DNA of 7,374 bases, taken from positions 1 to 7,374 of the forward strand of contig JAJYGL010000102.1 in NCBI GenBank assembly GCA_021790625.1, in the 5' to 3' direction. The first letter of the stretch is position 1, and each line of letters opens with the position of its first letter. Origin of the DNA: Pseudomonadota bacterium (GTDB lineage Bacteria; Pseudomonadota; Gammaproteobacteria; Burkholderiales; Sulfuriferulaceae). Below the pieces are notes generated by a model. That model was not told where the DNA came from, searched no databases, and saw only the letters and a program-made list of their open reading frames with translations. Positions 1 to 6,458 of the stretch are shown piece after piece. The position numbers were made by a program, and so were the translations under genes.

Positions 1-437
1 GGCCGGATATCAGCATCTCTTCTGATTTCATCATCGGCTTTCCGGGAGAAACCGAGGCAGATTTTTCTGCCACGCTACGCCTGATTGAAGATATTGGTTA
101 TGACATTTCATACTCGTTCATGTATAGCCCCAGACCGGGCACACCAGCAGCAGATTTGCCTGACGACGTGCCTCTGGCGGAAAAACAGCGGCGTCTCCAA
201 CTGGTGCAAAACGCGCTGGCTGCCGGTGTGGAGAAAGTGGCGCAGCGTATGCTGGGCAGTGAACAGCAGGTGTTGGTGGAAAGTGTTGCCCGGCGCGATG
301 GCCGCGAGTTGATTGGTCGTAGCGCGAACCACCGCATTGTCAATTTTGCGGGTGATACCAGCCTGATCGGTCAGTTGGTCACCGTTCGCATTTTGGAAGC
401 ACGTACGCACCTGTTGCGTGGTGAGCGTGTTTCGTGA
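1..437 (+). CDS. miaB: MiaB, tRNA-2-methylthio-N6-dimethylallyladenosine synthase (C-terminal part)
   Basis: This is the 3' end of a gene that starts before the window; reading from position 3 gives 144 codons and a TGA stop. MiaB is a cytoplasmic radical-SAM enzyme with two Fe-S clusters that adds a methylthio group to N6-isopentenyladenosine at tRNA position 37. The visible part holds the end of the radical-SAM barrel, with the family's SDFIIGFPGET stretch near the left edge and YSFMYSPRPGTPAA after it. A C-terminal TRAM domain follows, roughly the last 65 residues (VLVESVARRDGRELIGRS to VRILEARTHLL), which binds tRNA. The N-terminal cluster-binding domain and the CxxxCxxC motif lie outside the window. 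The stop overlaps the start of phoH, matching the common proteobacterial order miaB-phoH-ybeY-corC. The identity is secure from domain sequence and context. Confidence 0.95.
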   Translation, partial: PDISISSDFIIGFPGETEADFSATLRLIEDIGYDISYSFMYSPRPGTPAADLPDDVPLAEKQRRLQLVQNALAAGVEKVAQRMLGSEQQVLVESVARRDGRELIGRSANHRIVNFAGDTSLIGQLVTVRILEARTHLLRGERVS

Positions 438-1369
438 TGCAGTTCTCGTTGACACCCGTGGACAATGTCCGTTTGGCGAATTTGTGTGGTGTACTGGAAG
501 AAAATTTACGTCAGATTGAAAATACGCTCAATGTGCGTATTGCCCGGCGTGGTGAGCAGTTTCACGTCGAAGGCGAACTGGATGCCAGGCGCAAGACGCA
601 GCAATTGTTGCAACGGTTTTACCGTGATGCACAACATCCGGTCGCGGTGGAAGACATTCAGCTTGCACTCATCGAGATGGCGCATCCGATGGAAGAAGAT
701 GCGTCAGTGGTGCTGCATACACGGCGCAGCGATTTGCGCGGCCGCACACCGCACCAGAACGATTATCTGGCGCAAATTCAATCCCACGATGTGACTTTTG
801 GCATCGGGCCTGCCGGCACTGGCAAGACTTATTTGGCCGTGGCCAGCGCAGTCGACGCATTGGAACGCGATTTGGTCAAACGCTTGATTTTGACCCGTCC
901 GGCAGTCGAAGCTGGCGAACGGCTGGGATTTTTGCCGGGAGACATGGCGCAAAAGATTGACCCTTACCTGCGCCCGTTGTATGACGCCCTGTATGATTTG
1001 ATGGGTAGCGAGAAAATGGCGCGTCTGTTTGAACGGGGAATCATCGAGATTGCGCCGCTGGCGTACATGCGTGGCCGTACATTGAATCAGGCGTTCATTA
1101 TCCTTGATGAAGCGCAAAACACGACCCGTGAACAGATGAAGATGTTTTTGACCCGTATTGGTTTTGGCTCGCGCGCGGTGATTACCGGCGACATGACGCA
1201 GGTTGATCTGGCGCGTCATGTCAAAAGTGGGCTGCTTGACGCGAGCGAAGTGCTGCGAGATGTGCGCGGCGTGGCGTTCAGCTGGTTTGATGCCGAAGAT
1301 GTGATGCGGCATCCTTTGGTTGCTCGCATCGTTCATGCGTATGAACAGCGTGATGCCAATGAGGCATGA
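437..1369 (+). CDS. ybeZ: PhoH-family ATPase (YbeZ)
   Basis: This 310-residue protein belongs to the PhoH/YbeZ family of cytoplasmic P-loop NTPases. Such proteins are encoded next to YbeY and are thought to work with it in RNA metabolism. An N-terminal region (about 1-100) with a KH-like character (IENTLNVRIARRGEQFHVEG) is followed by the PhoH domain. Walker A is GPAGTGKT at residues 124-131 and Walker B is FIILDEAQN at 220-228; ITGDMTQVDL at 249-258 fits the sensor region. ATG at 437 shares one base with the miaB stop. A GTG at 434 would add one residue and cannot be excluded. The length is slightly below that of E. coli YbeZ. The coding region overlaps ybeY downstream, so translational coupling is likely. 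Confidence 0.95.
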   Translation: MQFSLTPVDNVRLANLCGVLEENLRQIENTLNVRIARRGEQFHVEGELDARRKTQQLLQRFYRDAQHPVAVEDIQLALIEMAHPMEEDASVVLHTRRSDLRGRTPHQNDYLAQIQSHDVTFGIGPAGTGKTYLAVASAVDALERDLVKRLILTRPAVEAGERLGFLPGDMAQKIDPYLRPLYDALYDLMGSEKMARLFERGIIEIAPLAYMRGRTLNQAFIILDEAQNTTREQMKMFLTRIGFGSRAVITGDMTQVDLARHVKSGLLDASEVLRDVRGVAFSWFDAEDVMRHPLVARIVHAYEQRDANEA

Positions 1370-1802
1370 ATTACGGTTGAGCGTTCAGCACGCGGTGCGT
1401 GGCGTTGGCGCACCGTTGCGGGCGCAGATATTGCGTGCCGTTCGTATCGCGCAGGAGCGGGATGCCGAGGTCACCGTGCGCATCGTCGGCGAAGCGGAAG
1501 GTTTGACATTGAATCAGACGTTTCGTCATCAACATCACGCGACAAATGTGTTATCGTTTCCGTACGCGCAGATACCCGTGGTTCAGGGCGATCTGGTGCT
1601 GTGTGCGCCGGTTGTGGCGCGCGAAGCGCAGGAACAGGGCAAGGAATTATTGGCACATTATATGCATCTCATCGTGCATGGCATGTTGCATTTACAGGGT
1701 TACGATCATGAAAATGAAATTGATGCACGAATTATGGAGCAACGAGAGATTGTGCTGGTCGCCAGACTTGGTTTTGCCAACCCTTATGCATTGATGGAGT
1801 AA
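1359..1802 (+). CDS. ybeY: YbeY endoribonuclease / rRNA maturation factor
   Basis: This is a single-domain metalloprotein that takes part in 16S rRNA 3'-end maturation, ribosome quality control and RNA turnover. The diagnostic zinc-binding signature HGMLHLQGYDH is at residues 107-117 if translation starts at 1359, giving the three histidine ligands H107, H111 and H117. The family sequence ATNVLSFPY is at 61-69 and QGDLVLC at 76-82. Length is 147 residues, close to the usual 150-160. The start is uncertain: in-frame ATGs at 1335, 1341, 1353 and 1359 all overlap the end of phoH, and none has a strong Shine-Dalgarno sequence. I chose 1359 because it leaves the shortest overlap and places a methionine just before the conserved LRLSVQ segment. 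1353 is nearly as likely. Confidence 0.94.
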   Translation: MRHELRLSVQHAVRGVGAPLRAQILRAVRIAQERDAEVTVRIVGEAEGLTLNQTFRHQHHATNVLSFPYAQIPVVQGDLVLCAPVVAREAQEQGKELLAHYMHLIVHGMLHLQGYDHENEIDARIMEQREIVLVARLGFANPYALME

Positions 1803-1809
1803 TGTCACC

Positions 1810-2634
1810 ATGGAAGAACCTTCCAGACCGCGTTGGCTGGAGCGACTGGCCGCCTGGCTTGGTCATGAGCCGGAAACCCGGGATGAATTGATCGAAATGC
1901 TGCAAGGCGCAGTGGACCATAATTTGCTTGATGCCGATGCCATGCTCATGATGGAAGGCGTTATCTATGTAACCGAGCAGCAGGTGCGGCATGTCATGGT
2001 GCCACGAGCACAAATGGATGTGCTGGACATCAACGAACCGATGGAAAAACTGATACCAATCGTCATTGAAGCCGCGCATTCGCGCTTTCCGGTTATCGAC
2101 AAGAATCGTGATGATGTCGTTGGTATATTGCTTGCCAAGGATTTGTTGCAATACTATGCCAACACCGGATTTCACTTGCGCGAGATGTTGCGTCCGGTGG
2201 TGTTTGTGCCAGAGTCGAAACGGCTGAACGTGTTGCTGAAGGAGTTTCGTGTCAGCCGTAACCACATGGCGATTGTGGTGGACGAATTTGGTGGCGTGTC
2301 CGGATTGGTGACGATTGAAGACGTGCTGGAACAGATCGTCGGCAATATCGAAGATGAATATGACTTTGACGAAACGGAAGACAATATCATTCAGGACAAA
2401 GGCGGACGCTATCGCATCAAGGCGGTGACGGAACTGGGAGACTTCAATGCGGTCTTCGGTACAACGTATGAAGTGGGAGATTTTGGCAGCACGATTGGCG
2501 GATTGGTGTTACACCATTTTGGGCACATGCCCAAACGCGGTGAGGCAATTGCGTTCGATGGATTGCATTTTGAGGTGTTGCGTGCCGATAGTCGGCGTAT
2601 TCATACCCTGCTGGCAGAAAAACGCAGCGGGTAA
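1810..2634 (+). CDS. corC: CorC/YbeX-type CBS-domain protein (HlyC/CorC family)
   Basis: This 274-residue protein is the short, soluble form of the HlyC/CorC family. It is linked to magnesium/cobalt efflux and, through its gene neighbourhood, to ribosome homeostasis. Residues about 60-120 and 125-182 form a CBS pair; VRHVMVPRAQMDVLD and the AIVVDEFGGVSGLVTIEDV stretch are typical. An acidic linker (about 180-193) leads into the C-terminal CorC_HlyC domain at about 197-270, which includes GDFGSTIGGLVL. No membrane segment is present, unlike the long CNNM/CorB-type relatives, so any effect on transport would need a partner or a regulatory role. ATG at 1810 lies seven bases after the ybeY stop. 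In many proteobacteria lnt (apolipoprotein N-acyltransferase) comes next; here it does not. Confidence 0.92.
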   Translation: MEEPSRPRWLERLAAWLGHEPETRDELIEMLQGAVDHNLLDADAMLMMEGVIYVTEQQVRHVMVPRAQMDVLDINEPMEKLIPIVIEAAHSRFPVIDKNRDDVVGILLAKDLLQYYANTGFHLREMLRPVVFVPESKRLNVLLKEFRVSRNHMAIVVDEFGGVSGLVTIEDVLEQIVGNIEDEYDFDETEDNIIQDKGGRYRIKAVTELGDFNAVFGTTYEVGDFGSTIGGLVLHHFGHMPKRGEAIAFDGLHFEVLRADSRRIHTLLAEKRSG

Positions 2635-2653
2635 TTGAAAAAAGGATGGCAAA

Positions 2654-2941
2654 ATGAAATTGAACCAGAATCTGATTGACGAAGTGAGTGGCAAATTCAG
2701 CCAAATATTGCAATCGGGGCCCGTAAAAGATGTGGAACAAAATCTGCGCGCCTTGATACAGAGCCTGTTGCAAAAACTGGATCTGGTGACGCGAGAAGAG
2801 TTTGATGTGCAGCAGCAGGTGTTGCTGCGTACCCGTGAACAGTTACAGGCGCTGGAAGCACGGGTTGTTGCTCTGGAGCAGCAGTTGGCCCCGGTGGCCA
2901 CAGAAGCAGCCAGCGCCGTCACCATCGCCGTCACTGAATAA
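2654..2941 (+). CDS. ubiK: UbiK (YqiC/BMFP) ubiquinone biosynthesis accessory factor
   Basis: This small protein of 95 residues is of the UbiK/YqiC (BMFP) family. In enterobacteria UbiK binds UbiJ and helps the ubiquinone-biosynthesis complex under aerobic conditions. It also trimerises and interacts with membranes. The N-terminal half (NLIDEVSGKFSQILQSGP through LLQKLDLVTREEFDVQ) is the conserved amphipathic-helix region. Residues about 47-80 have the heptad pattern of a coiled coil (QVLLRTREQLQALEARVVAL). The last 15 residues are Ala/Val/Thr-rich and probably disordered. AAAGGA about ten bases before ATG 2654 supports the start. comM begins six bases after the stop; ubiK next to yifB is a familiar betaproteobacterial arrangement. 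Confidence 0.9.
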   Translation: MKLNQNLIDEVSGKFSQILQSGPVKDVEQNLRALIQSLLQKLDLVTREEFDVQQQVLLRTREQLQALEARVVALEQQLAPVATEAASAVTIAVTE

Positions 2942-2947
2942 AGCGCC

Positions 2948-4441
2948 ATGGGCATTGCTGTGGTGCGTAGCCGCGCACTATCGGGGATACGCGCACCCGA
3001 AGTTGTGGTGGAAGCGCACCTGGCAAATGGTTTGCCCGGTTTTACGCTGGTTGGGTTGCCGGAAACCGAAGTCAAGGAAGCCCGTGACAGAGTTCGTGCT
3101 GCCATCCAGAACTCTCGGTTCGATTTTCCAGCCAGCCGAATTACGGTCAATCTTGCGCCGGCTGATTTGCCGAAAGAATCGGGGCGTTACGATTTGCCGA
3201 TTGCGCTAGGGATACTCGCCGCGTCAGGACAAATTCCGCTTGTTTCGCTGGATGGGTATGAATTCGCAGGCGAACTGGCACTGACGGGCGCCCTGAGGTC
3301 GGTGCAGGGTGCATTAGCCATGGCCATAGGCGTGCGCGATGCCGGACATGGCTTTGTTCTGCCGCAGGTCAACGCGGAGGAAGCGGCGCTGATAACGGAT
3401 AGTCGCGTATATCCGGCCACGTCGCTACTGGACGTTTGCGCTCATCTCACCGGTCGACACACGATTGCCCCGCATCAGACAGCATCCGCACCGGCATCAG
3501 CCGAATCGTGGCCTGATTTTCACGAAGTCAGAGGACAGGCCATGACCAAACGCGCATTGGAAATTGCAGCGGTGGGCGGACACTCGTTACTGATGGTCGG
3601 GCCACCCGGTACAGGAAAATCCATGCTGGCCTCCCGCATGCCCGGCATTTTGCCGGATATGGACGAACAGGAAGCGACCGAATCGGCAGCACTGTTGTCA
3701 TTGGTCGGACGTTTTGATGCCAGATCGTGGCGCAAACGTCCGTGGCGCGCACCCCATCACACAGCGTCAGCGGTAGCATTGGTTGGCGGCGGGTCACAAC
3801 CGCGACCAGGCGAAATTTCGCTGGCGCATCACGGCGTATTGTTTCTGGACGAACTACCGGAATTCCCTCGTGCGGTGCTGGAAGTGTTGCGGCAACCGCT
3901 GGAAACGGGAGCCATCCATATTTCGCGCGCTGCACGTCAGGTAGAGTTTCCTGCCCGTTTTCAGTTGCTGGCGGCAATGAACCCTTGTCCCTGCGGATAT
4001 TTCGGCCATCCGTCCGGGCAGTGCCGTTGCACGCCCGACCAGATTGCGCGCTATCGGGGCAGGCTGTCTGGCCCTTTGCTGGATCGCATCGATCTGCAGG
4101 TTGAAGTGCCGGCGTTGTCCATTGACAATCTGCAACAGGCGGCCGATGGCGAATACAGCAATATTATCCGCGCGCGGGTGGTGCAGGCGCGCGAGCGTCA
4201 AATGTCGCGGCAAGGGATGCCGAACGCCTGGTTGGGCAGCGCACAGATTGACGAGCATGCAATGCTGGCTGAAAAAGCCGTCGCGTTGCTGAAACAGGCG
4301 ATGCAAAAGCTGAATCTGTCTGCCCGCGCGTACCACCGGATTATCAAGGTGGCGCGCAGTATTGCCGATTTGGCGAACAGTGAAGTGATACAGGCTGGAC
4401 ATATGGCCGAGGCGATACAATACCGCCGTTTATCAAACTGA
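2948..4441 (+). CDS. comM: ComM/YifB, Mg-chelatase-like AAA+ ATPase
   Basis: This 497-residue protein is of the YifB/ComM family. In naturally transformable bacteria ComM is a hexameric helicase that promotes branch migration during integration of incoming DNA. Family members are common in other bacteria as well. The N-terminal Lon-protease-like domain spans about residues 1-165 (GLPGFTLVGLPETEVKEARD and VNLAPADLPKESGRYDLP). The AAA+ Mg-chelatase domain follows, with Walker A GPPGTGKS at 218-225 and Walker B VLFLDE at 297-302. The Cys-rich insert NPCPCGYFG...GQCRC has C347, C349, C359 and C361 as possible metal ligands. The C-terminal Mg-chelatase domain ends with LSARAYHRIIKVARSIADLA. Length is close to E. 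coli YifB. The ATG lies six bases after ubiK, so co-transcription is likely. Natural competence cannot be inferred from this gene alone. Confidence 0.94.
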   Translation: MGIAVVRSRALSGIRAPEVVVEAHLANGLPGFTLVGLPETEVKEARDRVRAAIQNSRFDFPASRITVNLAPADLPKESGRYDLPIALGILAASGQIPLVSLDGYEFAGELALTGALRSVQGALAMAIGVRDAGHGFVLPQVNAEEAALITDSRVYPATSLLDVCAHLTGRHTIAPHQTASAPASAESWPDFHEVRGQAMTKRALEIAAVGGHSLLMVGPPGTGKSMLASRMPGILPDMDEQEATESAALLSLVGRFDARSWRKRPWRAPHHTASAVALVGGGSQPRPGEISLAHHGVLFLDELPEFPRAVLEVLRQPLETGAIHISRAARQVEFPARFQLLAAMNPCPCGYFGHPSGQCRCTPDQIARYRGRLSGPLLDRIDLQVEVPALSIDNLQQAADGEYSNIIRARVVQARERQMSRQGMPNAWLGSAQIDEHAMLAEKAVALLKQAMQKLNLSARAYHRIIKVARSIADLANSEVIQAGHMAEAIQYRRLSN

Positions 4442-4467
4442 ATTTATTTACTTGTAACGGAGTCTGC

Positions 4468-5499
4468 ATGTCGACCCTTCATGAAGCGCGAACCGGTTGG
4501 CGCGAGGAAATGCGCTCAGCGTGGCTGTATCACCGATTGGCGGAATGTAGCCCGCCCAATGAACAGGCACTGTTCTTTGAGTTGGCTCATGCAGCAGAAG
4601 AACAGTCCGTGCTATGGGCGCAGCAGTTGCAACAACATGGCGAGCAACCACCGGCAAGCTTTGCCCCGGATATGCGCAGCAAAATCGTGATTGGGTTGGT
4701 ACGGTTACTGGGCGCGCGAACCTTGCGTCCAGTATTATCTGCGATGAAAATTCGTGGTATGGCGATATTCAATACGCAGCCATCGCACCATGCTTTGCCG
4801 GAAAATCCGGAAGATCTGGCGCATCACCATCAAATGGACGCCGTTACCAATTTGCGGGCCGCCGTGTTTGGCGTCAATGACGGGTTGATTTCCAACGCCA
4901 GTCTGATGTTGGGGATGGTTGGCGCCACGGCGAACCAATCGCATACCATCGTCTTGACCGGAATCGCCGGATTATTGGCGGGGGCTTTTTCCATGGCGTC
5001 GGGTGAGTATGTTTCTGTGCGCTCACAGCGTGAAATGTATGAATACCAGATTGGATTGGAACGCGAAGAATTGATGTTGTATCCGGAAGAAGAATCTCGG
5101 GAACTGGCGATGATTTACCACGCCAAGGGCATGCCGCTGGAAGACGCGCGGCGATTTTCTTCACGGCTCATCAGCGATCCGGAAAAGGCGCTCGACACCT
5201 TGGCGCGAGAAGAGTTGGGCATCAATCCACAGGATTTGGTGTCGCCTTGGGGTGCGGCCGTGGCATCATTCTTCGCTTTTGCGGGCGGAGCATGTTTGCC
5301 TTTGCTGCCTTTTCTTTATTTCTCCGGTCAAAAAGCGGTGTGGGCAACGGTGATGGTCACTGGAGTGGCGCTATTTGTCATCGGAGCGGGATTGAGCCTG
5401 TTTACCGGACGGAATGCCGCCATGAGTGGACTGCGAATGTTGCTGATTGGTATGGCAGCAGGTGGGGCTACATATTTTATCGGCAGATTGTTTGCCTGA
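4468..5499 (+). CDS. VIT1/CCC1-family iron/manganese transporter with N-terminal ferritin-like segment
   Basis: This inner-membrane protein of 343 residues should move Fe2+ or Mn2+ out of the cytoplasm. The N-terminal ~60 residues resemble half of a rubrerythrin/ferritin-like four-helix bundle: WREEMRSAWLYHRLAE, then FFELAHAAEEQSVLWAQQL. A loop to about residue 125 is followed by the VIT domain. Predicted membrane segments are at about 131-153, 160-183, 259-283, 289-313 and 320-342. The conserved FGVNDGL (D138) and MASGEY (E180) lie in the first two. A glutamate-rich helical insert at about 195-255 (LEREELMLYPEEESREL) matches the cytoplasmic metal-binding domain of VIT1. GGAG at 4459-4462 precedes ATG 4468. 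The 26-base gap from comM suggests separate translation and perhaps a separate promoter. A full MbfA-like ferritin domain with ExxH ligands is not evident. Confidence 0.88.
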   Translation: MSTLHEARTGWREEMRSAWLYHRLAECSPPNEQALFFELAHAAEEQSVLWAQQLQQHGEQPPASFAPDMRSKIVIGLVRLLGARTLRPVLSAMKIRGMAIFNTQPSHHALPENPEDLAHHHQMDAVTNLRAAVFGVNDGLISNASLMLGMVGATANQSHTIVLTGIAGLLAGAFSMASGEYVSVRSQREMYEYQIGLEREELMLYPEEESRELAMIYHAKGMPLEDARRFSSRLISDPEKALDTLAREELGINPQDLVSPWGAAVASFFAFAGGACLPLLPFLYFSGQKAVWATVMVTGVALFVIGAGLSLFTGRNAAMSGLRMLLIGMAAGGATYFIGRLFA

Positions 5500-5509
5500 T
5501 AAATAGCAA

Positions 5510-5638
5510 GACGGCGGGGTCAGGTCTAGCTTTTAGCAAAAGACGGGTTATGGTTCTGTATAACACGTCACGATCTATCCGAAAAATGTTAAGAAGCATT
5601 GATTGATACACATCATTCCTAGACCTGACCCCGCCGTC
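5510..5638 (+). repeat. MITE-like structured repeat, copy 1 (129 bp, 20-bp perfect inverted ends)
   Basis: The element begins GACGGCGGGGTCAGGTCTAG (5510-5529) and ends with the exact reverse complement (5619-5638). The interior holds small inverted repeats: CTTTT/AAAAG around a 3-nt loop (5530-5542), GTTATG/TATAAC around a 6-nt loop, and AATGTT/AGCATT around a 4-nt AAGA loop. A near-identical direct copy lies at 6097-6226, differing by six transitions and one A in a homopolymer. It starts ten bases after the transporter stop codon. No transposase is encoded, so it would be non-autonomous. Its ends are not self-palindromic in the manner of classical REP sequences, which favours a MITE-like description. 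Mobilisation by an IS200/IS605-type or REP-associated transposase is only inference. The long stem could also act as a transcript 3' end, but there is no T run typical of an intrinsic terminator. The + orientation is arbitrary. Confidence 0.85.
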
Positions 5639-5658
5639 CTAGACCTGACCCCGCCGTC
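5639..5658 (+). repeat. Solo extra copy of the element's right end, in tandem
   Basis: The 20 bases at 5639-5658 repeat exactly the right terminal sequence of copy 1 (5619-5638) with no spacer. This is the third occurrence of the right-end sequence in the window. It could be what is left of a second element joined end-to-end, or the product of slippage or unequal recombination. It lies 27 bases before the start of the zinc-ribbon/HEAT gene. Confidence 0.85.
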
Positions 5659-5685
5659 CAAGGCACTTCGGAGAAAAGAGATGCT

Positions 5686-6123
5686 ATGACAGTCGCCAAC
5701 GAGATTTGCTGCCCGAACTGTTTTTCCATGATTCCGGCCGAAGCGAAGAGTTGCCCCGCGTGCGGAGAGCGCATAGCAAGTTTGAGTGCTCGAGGTTACC
5801 GGGAAAAACTGCTACATGCCTTGGCACATCCCTTGGACGATATACGTATGAGAGCCATCATTGCCCTTGGCCTGCGCCGCGAAACAGTGACAGCCGTACC
5901 CTTGGCAGAATGCGCCCTGCGGCACCCGACAAATGTGGTGGAGGGAATGGAGGTCGTGTATGCCCTGAGAAATATCGGCGCATCAAGGGAAAGGCTGCAC
6001 GCCTTGGCGATGCTCGCTAACGATCATGCTGCCCGTGCTGTGCGCGCAGCGGCAAAAGCAGAATTGGAGCGGAATTTGGCGGACGGTGAATCAACAGACG
6101 GCGGGGTCAGGTCTAGCTTTTAG
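5686..6123 (+). CDS. Zinc-ribbon/HEAT-repeat protein of unknown function, C-terminus altered by repeat element
   Basis: This predicted soluble protein has 145 residues and no recognised enzymatic domain. The N-terminus is a zinc ribbon with C9-PN-C12 and C23-PA-C26 (an extra C8 is adjacent), a fold that usually binds one zinc and mediates protein or nucleic-acid contacts. Residues about 37-131 are alpha-helical with HEAT/PBS-lyase-like pairs (LLHALAHPLDDIRMRAIIAL, then ECALRHPTNVVEGMEVVYAL and MLANDHAARAVRAAAKAEL). The start at ATG 5686 is supported by GGAGAAAAGAG just upstream. The last eight codons (D138 to F145, DGGVRSSF) and the TAG stop lie inside the second repeat copy, so the original C-terminus was probably different. 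The gene sits alone between two direct copies of that repeat. A scaffolding or regulatory role is possible, but nothing in the neighbourhood fixes it. Confidence 0.72.
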   Translation: MTVANEICCPNCFSMIPAEAKSCPACGERIASLSARGYREKLLHALAHPLDDIRMRAIIALGLRRETVTAVPLAECALRHPTNVVEGMEVVYALRNIGASRERLHALAMLANDHAARAVRAAAKAELERNLADGESTDGGVRSSF

Positions 6124-6226
6124 TAAAAAACGGGTTATGGCTCTGCATAACACGTCACGATCTATCCGAAAAAATGTTAAGAAACATTGATTGATACACA
6201 CCATTCCTAGACCTGACCCCGCCGTC
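6097..6226 (+). repeat. MITE-like structured repeat, copy 2 (130 bp, 20-bp perfect inverted ends)
   Basis: This is the same element and orientation as the copy at 5510. Its left end (6097-6116) and right end (6207-6226) are exact reverse complements and match copy 1 exactly. The interior differs by six transitions and one extra A. Here two interior hairpins are perfect: GTTATG-gctctg-CATAAC and AATGTT-aaga-AACATT. The left end supplies the final codons and stop of the zinc-ribbon/HEAT gene. The right end abuts the RES-domain remnant, so it sits exactly at a gene breakpoint. I see no convincing target-site duplication: the flanks are ...CAACA on the left and GCTAC... on the right. Confidence 0.87.
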
Positions 6227-6227
6227 G

Positions 6228-6458
6228 CTACAAGCTTTTTCTCGTTTGGCAAGAGAAGTCGGTCTTGGTGGCATTATTTACCAATCTGTCCGGAATCCCG
6301 AACCTTCGTGGTGCGTTGCCATTCTGGCACCAGATGCTTTTTCTGATAATAAGCCAAATCCAATCATGCAAACCTGGTGGCTTCTCGTTAAACAAGATGA
6401 AGTCGTTTGGCGAAGAGACGATCAAGCCATTATGTTTAAAGCAAGTTGCTGGATATAA
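6228..6458 (+). pseudogene. RES-domain protein remnant (NAD+-degrading toxin family), 5' truncated
   Basis: The frame from 6228 to the TAA at 6456-6458 gives 76 residues that resemble the C-terminal half of a RES-domain protein. LQAFSRLAREVGLGGIIYQS at the left matches the family's 'LA..LR..G.DGIvYPSVR' region. VRNPEPSWCVAILAPDAF follows, and the tail QTWWLLVKQDEVVWRRDD fits as well. RES proteins in toxin-antitoxin systems (RES-Xre, MbcT) break down NAD+. The N-terminal half, with the conserved Arg/Tyr/Glu pocket, is missing, as is any Xre/DUF2384 antitoxin gene upstream. The break coincides with the right end of the repeat element two bases earlier. The only in-frame start candidate near the front is TTG 6246, with no Shine-Dalgarno sequence, so it is almost certainly not functional. 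The assignment is by recognition of the family pattern; no alignment was run. Confidence 0.6.

Noticed and set aside
704..1336. Long open frame on the - strand (210 codons)
   Set aside because: It lies wholly within phoH on the other strand. Its His/Gln/Arg-rich translation shows no domain, while the + strand carries clear Walker motifs.
1732..2265. Open frame of 177 codons on the - strand
   Set aside because: It is antisense to corC, with a low-complexity His-rich translation. The CBS domains on the + strand explain the region.
2509..3150. Open frame of 213 codons on the - strand
   Set aside because: It crosses corC, ubiK and comM on the opposite strand, and its Ser/Thr/Arg-rich translation is typical of an antisense shadow.
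5507..5661. Three-base target-site duplication CAA around copy 1 plus the solo end
   Set aside because: Three bases are too few to distinguish from chance, and copy 2 shows no matching duplication.
5510..6226. CRISPR-like array suggested by a repeated 20-mer
   Set aside because: The repeats are terminal inverted repeats of two near-identical elements, with one tandem end. There is no regular spacer unit and there are no cas genes.
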